Below, piece after piece: positions 20,564 through 25,152 of a stretch of DNA of 25,152 nt; position 1 is the stretch's first letter, and each line of letters opens with the position of its first letter. The notes beneath the pieces were generated by a model. The model saw nothing but the letters and a program-made list of their open reading frames with translations. It was not told the origin of the DNA and made no database searches. Both the position numbers and the translations under genes were made by a program. Where the stretch lies: positions 1 through 25,152 of the forward strand of contig JBNGIQ010008253.1 in assembly GCA_049999765.1 (NCBI GenBank), written 5' to 3'. This DNA is from Phaeoceros laevis (taxonomy: Eukaryota; Anthocerotophyta; Anthocerotopsida; Notothyladales).

Positions 20564-21129
20564 CTCCAATCTGGGCCACACCAACACGCTGGCAAGGCCG
20601 GGAACACTTGGGTGGGAGCTCCAGTCTGGAGAGCGTGAAGAGGAAGACCTTCCTTTTTTTCACCAATAAATAGCCCTGCCTTGTCAGGCCAGAACGTGTG
20701 GGCCGTGGTTCGGACACGGTCCGTGACCCACGGCTGTGATGACCGACGATCGCATCCCCGGATGAAGCTTGCTGCCCTACTGGTCAACAGCAGTGCAGCC
20801 GAGCATCGTGGAAGTTTCAAGGAGATAACGTTGGCCCTCTCCACTATCAGCACGAGCTGGTGACGTGGCATTAAGAAGTGCGTTGGTGACAGTGATAGTG
20901 CGTTGGTGGTGAGTGCCTTGGTGACAATATCAAGTATCCAGTGTAGAAAATTGCTGACCTCCTTTTAATTTCGAATTGGAAGGGCGACTGCAACCTATGA
21001 CCTAAAACATTGATTCGGGATCTGCCCATTGGAGGTGAAGCCAGTAGCGATGACCAAAGGAGCAAGGGAATCTTAAAGCTTAAGATGGGCAGTGGTACAT
21101 GTGCATGGCTGCGGACAGCAGTGCCTCTT
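20564..21129. other. ROCO-caspase promoter region
   Basis: No coding similarity was found. On the minus strand CTATTTATT (20665-20673) lies about 100 bases upstream of the ATG and could serve as a weak TATA element. The rest shows no recognisable structure. Confidence 0.35.
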
Positions 21130-21680
21130 AAGCTTACAGGTCTAGATATAACGTGCAAGGTTGCCACAGAGCAGGGTTGATGGCTCATAGAACATGGCAA
21201 GCCAGCAGAGCTCTGCGGTAAGTCATCTGTACGTATACTGGAGCCCGCTGATGACCTCAAATTCTCTAGAGCTGACTGTTTGCTGAGTTCAGATGTTACA
21301 GTAGGTTTATGCAAGAGTTTAACAAGTTTACGGGCAGGCTTTTCACTCTCGTGAACCTTGTTCGCATATATCTAAGCTGTTGGCATGCCTGGGCAGAGCA
21401 GATCTCAAGGCCAGCTCTAAGTAAGTACTCTCGGGACTTCTTCATACTTCGTTACCATCCTGTCCGCTTGTATTGTGCATCAGGAACACTTCCCTGCAGG
21501 CCCGCTATTTGAGGCGTTCAGAACTACATGCCAAGCTCAAGTGCCTGCCAGTGGTATATGTATATATGATACCAGGGGACACTAGTATTGCTGCACAGCA
21601 ATACTGGGAAATCTTGTATGCAGGCTGGCACACTGACAAGTGAAACTTGTAGACAGTAGATATTAATGCAAGTAGCCATA
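21130..21680. repeat. Direct segmental duplication, copy 1
   Basis: From AAGCTTACA at 21130 to GCAAGTAGCCATA ending at 21680, this matches 22063-22701 over most of its length. Shared landmarks in the same order are GTTGATGGCTCATAGAACAT, GGTAAGTCATCTGT, GCTGACTGTTTGCTG, TTACCATCCTGTCCGCT, TTCCCTGCAGGC and GACAGTAGAT. No protein frame is conserved between the copies, so it is probably non-coding or a decayed element. GGTAAGT and CCTGCAG boxes could be splice sites of a non-coding transcript. Confidence 0.8.
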
Positions 21681-22062
21681 CGTCTGCTCTATCTGTCAGG
21701 TCATGTTTCAGTGAAACAGAATATTGAACACCGGTAGTGGATGTATCAAGCTCTACTGCAGCTGGCTCTTCTGCTTGCTGGACTTGCACTGCCTCCTGCA
21801 TGGCTCTTCATTTGGGCTGAGTCCCATTGCAAGCTTCAACCTAGCTAGCCAGAATTCCTAGTGCTATATATATATGTAGATGTCATTTGAGGACCTTGGT
21901 TATTCCATGCATATGGTGAGCGGAGCTGTGATTTGATTCATTCAGGACTTCCAATCCCTCCAGATGAGGAATGCAACTATGCACTCATGACACCATGGAC
22001 AGAACGCTAAGCTTAGCTGGGCTTTTTTGGCAAGTGGTGAAATCGCGTCCAACCCTCTCCAG

Positions 22063-22701
22063 AAGCTTACATGTCTGCTATTGTTCACGACAAGGACATG
22101 GAAGTTCTCAGATTCCCAGAGAGCAAGGTTGATGGCTCATAGAACATGGCAGGCCAGCAAAGCTCTGTGGTAAGTCATCTGTGTTCTAGAGCTCGCTGAT
22201 CAGCTCAAATTCTCTTGCAGCTGACTGTTTGCTGTGTCCAGATGTAAGTTTATGCAAGGGTTTAACAGGTTGCAGGCAGCACCTGTGCTGCCTGCCTGCC
22301 TTGAAGTTGGGACCTTGAAAGAAGGGGCTTGTACAAACCCCTTCCTTACGAGGTCCCAAGGCAGGCTGTCACTCTCTGACCCATTTCAATATATCTAAAC
22401 TGTTAGCATGCCTGTGCAGAGCGAGATTTAGTTTCAAGGCTAGGTGTTAGTAAGTACTCAAGATTTTGTGCTTCTTCATGTTTGGTTACCATCCTGTCCG
22501 CTAACAAGTATTGTGCTTCAGGAACAACTTCCCTGCAGGCCTGCTATTTTCATCTGGCGTTCAAAACTACATGGCAAGCTCAGGTGCCTGGTATATATGA
22601 TACATCTGCATGTACCAGGAGAAACTGCTGCGCATGCACACTAATACTATGAACGTCTCTGCCTGCAGGCTCAAGTGTAGACAGTAGATGCAAGTAGCCA
22701 T
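22063..22701. repeat. Direct segmental duplication, copy 2
   Basis: This is the second copy of the segment at 21130-21680, about 935-1020 bases downstream. It is longer, mainly because of an insertion of roughly 90 bases at about 22274-22366 that folds into hairpins (listed separately). The two copies have diverged by many substitutions and small indels. Confidence 0.8.
22274..22366. repeat. Compound hairpin inserted in copy 2
   Basis: Two adjacent inverted repeats are visible. AGGCAGCAC / GTGCTGCCT at 22274-22293 has a 2-base loop. At 22294-22366 the arms GCCTGCCTTG...GGGACCT...AAGGGG and CCCCTT...AGGTCCC...AAGGCAGGC surround the loop CTTGTACAAA. The segment is absent from copy 1, so it behaves like an inserted foldback element. 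No terminal target duplication was established. Confidence 0.7.
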
Positions 22702-23668
22702 AGTAGTGGATAAGCTGAATCGTGATGATCGGTCCCGAAGCTTACAATATTAATAGGCAAGAGCATGAATGCTCTGTTTATGTCGAAAAACTGCGCTTGT
22801 TATTTGCAGACAGGGATGCATATGTTGTCGCATGCCATTGGTATGTTTGCCAGTTATATATATATATATATATTCCCTGCAGGAGATGGGTCAAGAAGTT
22901 GTCAGTCTTTGCAGCAACTGGTATGCAAAGAGAAGGCATGACGTCTCCTTAAAATGGAGACCCGTTCAGGAATTGCTACCCTGTGCAGTGAGTTGGACGC
23001 TGTTGGAATTCTGGGTTGGGGATCCGGACTCATGATCATGAAGTTGTGAACTGATGACATTGTCTGTAATAAGTTGTCCGAAACACAACTCACATCTTGT
23101 TCCACAAATTTAGTCTCTACTATGTATGGAGGGGGATCAGTTCCTGATTGTGCCAGTGGCATATGTTCCGGGAATCGGCAAGACTCAAGTCGGGTACTTC
23201 TAAGTGCCCTCCTCTTTGTCCTTGTGTCTTTGACATAGTGCACTGCCGTATTGTCTCATCTGAACCACTCCGCTTTTAATTTATCAGAATTCATCTGGCC
23301 ATAAATGTTCCAATTCCTGCTGCATAATATGCATATGCTGGTCTGAACGGCCAAGCTGTGCACATGTGCACATCGGTGAGCATTTAGGTATAGTGTTTGT
23401 TTCACAAGGGGCGAAGATATCGTAGTCTCCATGTGCAGCAGTCCATTACTCCTAGAGAAATCGGGCAGGTGAAAAGCCTCCAAGGTTGTCACACAGGGCC
23501 CTTCTGCATGTCTGGTGATGTAAGCTGGAGAGGCTACGTTTGTCTCAAAATTTTGAAGTGTTCGCCAGCCTGAACGGAACACTTGAGATCAAATACCAGC
23601 GAAGTTGGTATGCTGTCAGAAAGATCTAAGTAGGATGTGAGCAGGAGTTCAGTCCAAATTGAGCAGGA
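22702..23668. other. Non-coding stretch
   Basis: No recognisable gene was found on either strand. The only structure seen is a short TA microsatellite at about 22856-22872. Short open frames present here have no family similarity. Confidence 0.4.
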
Positions 23669-23694
23669 ATACCACTGCTTGCAAGCAGTGGTAT
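23669..23694. repeat. Perfect 26-bp palindrome
   Basis: ATACCACTGCTTG is followed directly by its reverse complement CAAGCAGTGGTAT with no spacer. It lies about 420 bases before the PDF-PPR start codon, possibly in the promoter. It could be a dimeric binding site or a cruciform-forming sequence. Confidence 0.85.
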
Positions 23695-23802
23695 CGGTTA
23701 CATCCAAATTTTTCCACAGTGCAGCAGCTGCACAGATGCAGCAGAGTTTGGTTGAGAGCCAGCCTGGTTGTTCTGGTTGCTGTTGGTGTATTAATTAGAT
23801 TA

Positions 23803-23860
23803 TCAGAGAGGGAGAGAGAGACATGCTTTTGCGTGCTTGGCCGTGTATCCAAGATACAGC
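23803..23860 (+). repeat. GA-ATGCTTTT leader element
   Basis: A GAGAGGGAGAGAGAGA run followed by CATGCTTTTGCGTGCTTGGC and GTATCCAAGATACA resembles 341-405, where GA repeats precede ATGCTTTTCCTTGTTTGC and GTACCTTTTAGATACA. Position and context suggest the 5' leader or core promoter of the PDF-PPR gene. Confidence 0.5.
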
Positions 23861-23891
23861 ACGAGATTTCTAGCCCAACTCCCACACCAAC

Positions 23892-24056
23892 ATGTTACAG
23901 AAAGCGAGAGAGTTCATCCCGAAGCGTGGGCGTATCACCTTCGGCAAAAAGTCGCTAACTGAGGTGCTGAGACGAGCTCATGTTCGGGAAATCTTGGGAC
24001 AGGACACAACTGGAGTGTCGACGAAGCTTGCTCTGTCTGTGATTGCCACCTGTTAG
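23892..24056 (+). CDS. Possible upstream ORF of the PDF-PPR gene
   Basis: An ATG-initiated frame of 54 residues, basic in its first half (MLQKAREFIPKRGRITFGKK), ends 60 bases before the main ATG. It has no known relatives that I recognise. It could be a regulatory upstream ORF, part of a spliced first exon, or chance. Confidence 0.25.
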   Translation: MLQKAREFIPKRGRITFGKKSLTEVLRRAHVREILGQDTTGVSTKLALSVIATC

Positions 24057-24115
24057 CGCCCTGCAAAGTCGTTCAACTTGGTTGTCTACACACCTCCGTC
24101 AGCGGTCCCTGAACG

Positions 24116-25152
24116 ATGGCCACAGCGAAGGCTGAAGCTTCTTTTCTTCTCTTTGCAGTTCATTGGGTTCCAGGCGCGACCCAACAAATTGGTGTGTGTA
24201 CAGGGATTTCACGAGGAGCTCCTGCTAACCTCATCCCAGGGAGTCGATCCCTGGCAAGTAAAGCCTCCAGGTGCAGCAGTGTAAGGAGCCCACCATTTCC
24301 ACCTCTGATGGACGGGTTTTCCAGCGATGGTCGTTGCCAGGAGCAGGATCACTTGTGGCAACGATTGTTTCTGGAGCCTACCATGTGGTGGGATAACAGA
24401 CGAGATAAGAAGAGCTCCCATTCCCCTGACTTCCGGCGTAAGGGGTCAGGCGAGGAGCTGTGGTTGAAGAACATGTTTAAGCCAGCTTGGGTTGATGAGC
24501 AGCTCGTTTCCTTGGATATGCAGATGGGTCACGGTGCCTCTCCTTCCAAGTCGAGCTCTCCAGATAATCCTGAACCTGCAAGGCGTGCAGGTTCTAAAAT
24601 GGGCTCTAGCTGCAGCAGTGTAAGGAGCCCAGCACTTCCACTTCCGATGGTCCATGGTGCCTCTCCTTTCAAGTCCAGCTCTCAGGATAAGCCTGGACCT
24701 GGGAGGCGTTCAGGATCGGAAATGGGCGTCGTTACTGCTGTTGCCGTGAGCACGTTATGTCAGCAGGGGAAGCTTTCTGAGGCCGTTGGAGCCCTGGAAT
24801 CTCTGGCGCAGACAGACTCTGGTGTTTCTGAGTCTCTGTTTTACACTGTGCTAAAACTTTGCACAGCTAAGGAGGATTTGGTTGTGGGGCGACGAGTTCA
24901 TGATCTTACTGTCAAACTTGGGTACGAGTCGAATGCGTACTTGGGGAACCATATCTTGCGCATGTATGCATGTGGCGGTAGGCTGCAGGAGGCCATGGAT
25001 GTGTTCAACAGGGTAGGGAAACCGGATGTCTTCATGTGGTTTTCCATAATCTCTGCACATGCTAAGCACGGAAAACCGGAGGAGGCCATACAACTCTACC
25101 GTGAAATGTGTAGGTCAGGAGTGAAGGCGAATGGTTACGTCTTTGTAGCTGC
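24116..25152 (+). CDS. PDF-motif / PPR fusion protein, 5' part (runs off the window)
   Basis: The frame is open from ATG 24116 to the window end (345 codons), with an in-frame TGA immediately upstream at 24110. Residues 1-60 look like an organellar transit peptide. Residues 80-130 are a PDF motif: LWQRLFLEPTMWWDNR, then PDFRRK, ELWL and KPAWVDEQL, matching the W..L..xP..WWDxR..K...PDFK.K...LWL....P.WV pattern of OSB single-stranded DNA-binding proteins. A Ser/Pro-rich linker with internal repeats follows (131-203). PPR repeats then begin with STLCQQGKLSEAVGALESL, LFYTVLKLC, GRRVHDLTVKLGYES, LGNHILRMYACGGRLQEAMDVF and DVFMWFSIISAHAKHGKPEEAIQLYREM. The usual OSB OB-fold was not seen. A strong acceptor-like TTTTCTTCTCTTTGCAG ends at 24158, so an alternative 5' exon is possible. 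Predicted role: organellar RNA or single-stranded DNA binding. Confidence 0.85.
   Translation, partial: MATAKAEASFLLFAVHWVPGATQQIGVCTGISRGAPANLIPGSRSLASKASRCSSVRSPPFPPLMDGFSSDGRCQEQDHLWQRLFLEPTMWWDNRRDKKSSHSPDFRRKGSGEELWLKNMFKPAWVDEQLVSLDMQMGHGASPSKSSSPDNPEPARRAGSKMGSSCSSVRSPALPLPMVHGASPFKSSSQDKPGPGRRSGSEMGVVTAVAVSTLCQQGKLSEAVGALESLAQTDSGVSESLFYTVLKLCTAKEDLVVGRRVHDLTVKLGYESNAYLGNHILRMYACGGRLQEAMDVFNRVGKPDVFMWFSIISAHAKHGKPEEAIQLYREMCRSGVKANGYVFVA
24272..24727 (+). repeat. Interleaved coding repeats around the PDF motif
   Basis: Two repeat types interleave. TGCAGCAGTGTAAGGAGCCC occurs at 24272 and 24611 (offset 339), encoding CSSVRSP. A 73-base unit starting GGTGCCTCTCCTT occurs at 24533 and 24656 (offset 123), encoding GASPxKSSSxDxPxPxRRxGSxMG. 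The reading frame is preserved, so the linker grew by local duplication. Confidence 0.85.

Noticed and set aside
22856-22872. TA dinucleotide run
   Set aside because: An ordinary short microsatellite with no adjacent structure.
23680-23693. AAGCAGTGGTATC resembles the start of a common cDNA library adaptor
   Set aside because: The match stops after 13 bases and the sequence is half of a genuine palindrome in continuous non-coding DNA, so contamination is not supported.

Overview
The window reads as nuclear DNA of a seed-free land plant, most likely a fern or related lineage. The evidence is: intron-rich genes with plant-type GT-AG splice sites; a long PLS-type pentatricopeptide (PPR) protein; a plant nicotinamidase; and an IQUB-like protein, a flagellar radial-spoke factor that only plants with swimming sperm need. 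No bacterial operon, CRISPR array, tRNA, rRNA or recognisable transposase was found. Several genes became visible only after exons were joined by hand; all splice calls are inferences from frame, phase and family similarity.

Layout. 1-1353: non-coding, with a duplicated 75-bp unit and GA microsatellites. 1354-2064 (+): decayed short-chain dehydrogenase. 2643-3246 (-): broken relic joining an OSB-type PDF motif to the tail of a PPR-DYW protein. 3637-7518 (+): seven-exon IQUB-like gene with two ubiquitin-like domains. 7929-9031 (-): intact five-exon nicotinamidase. 9451-10872 (-): intronless F-box gene. 11364-14327 (-): intronless 987-residue PPR gene with internally duplicated repeats. 14487-14965 (+): degenerate caspase-like copy. 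15762-20563 (-): four-exon gene predicted to encode LRR-ROC-COR-caspase. 20564-24115: non-coding, with a direct duplication of about 550 bp, a large hairpin and a perfect 26-bp palindrome. 24116 to the window end (+): 5' part of a gene encoding a PDF motif followed by PPR repeats.

The most striking item is the 15762-20563 gene. Phase-compatible splicing links ribonuclease-inhibitor-like leucine-rich repeats, a ROC GTPase, a COR domain and a caspase fold with an animal-style ACRG catalytic pentapeptide instead of the metacaspase DSCHSG. A second caspase-like copy lies inverted just beyond its 3' end and has lost the catalytic cysteine. Sensor repeats, a GTPase switch and a protease on one chain suggest a self-contained cell-death or immune receptor. 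The second theme is organellar nucleic-acid proteins: the PDF motif, known from single-stranded DNA-binding OSB proteins, sits next to PPR sequence at two separate loci.
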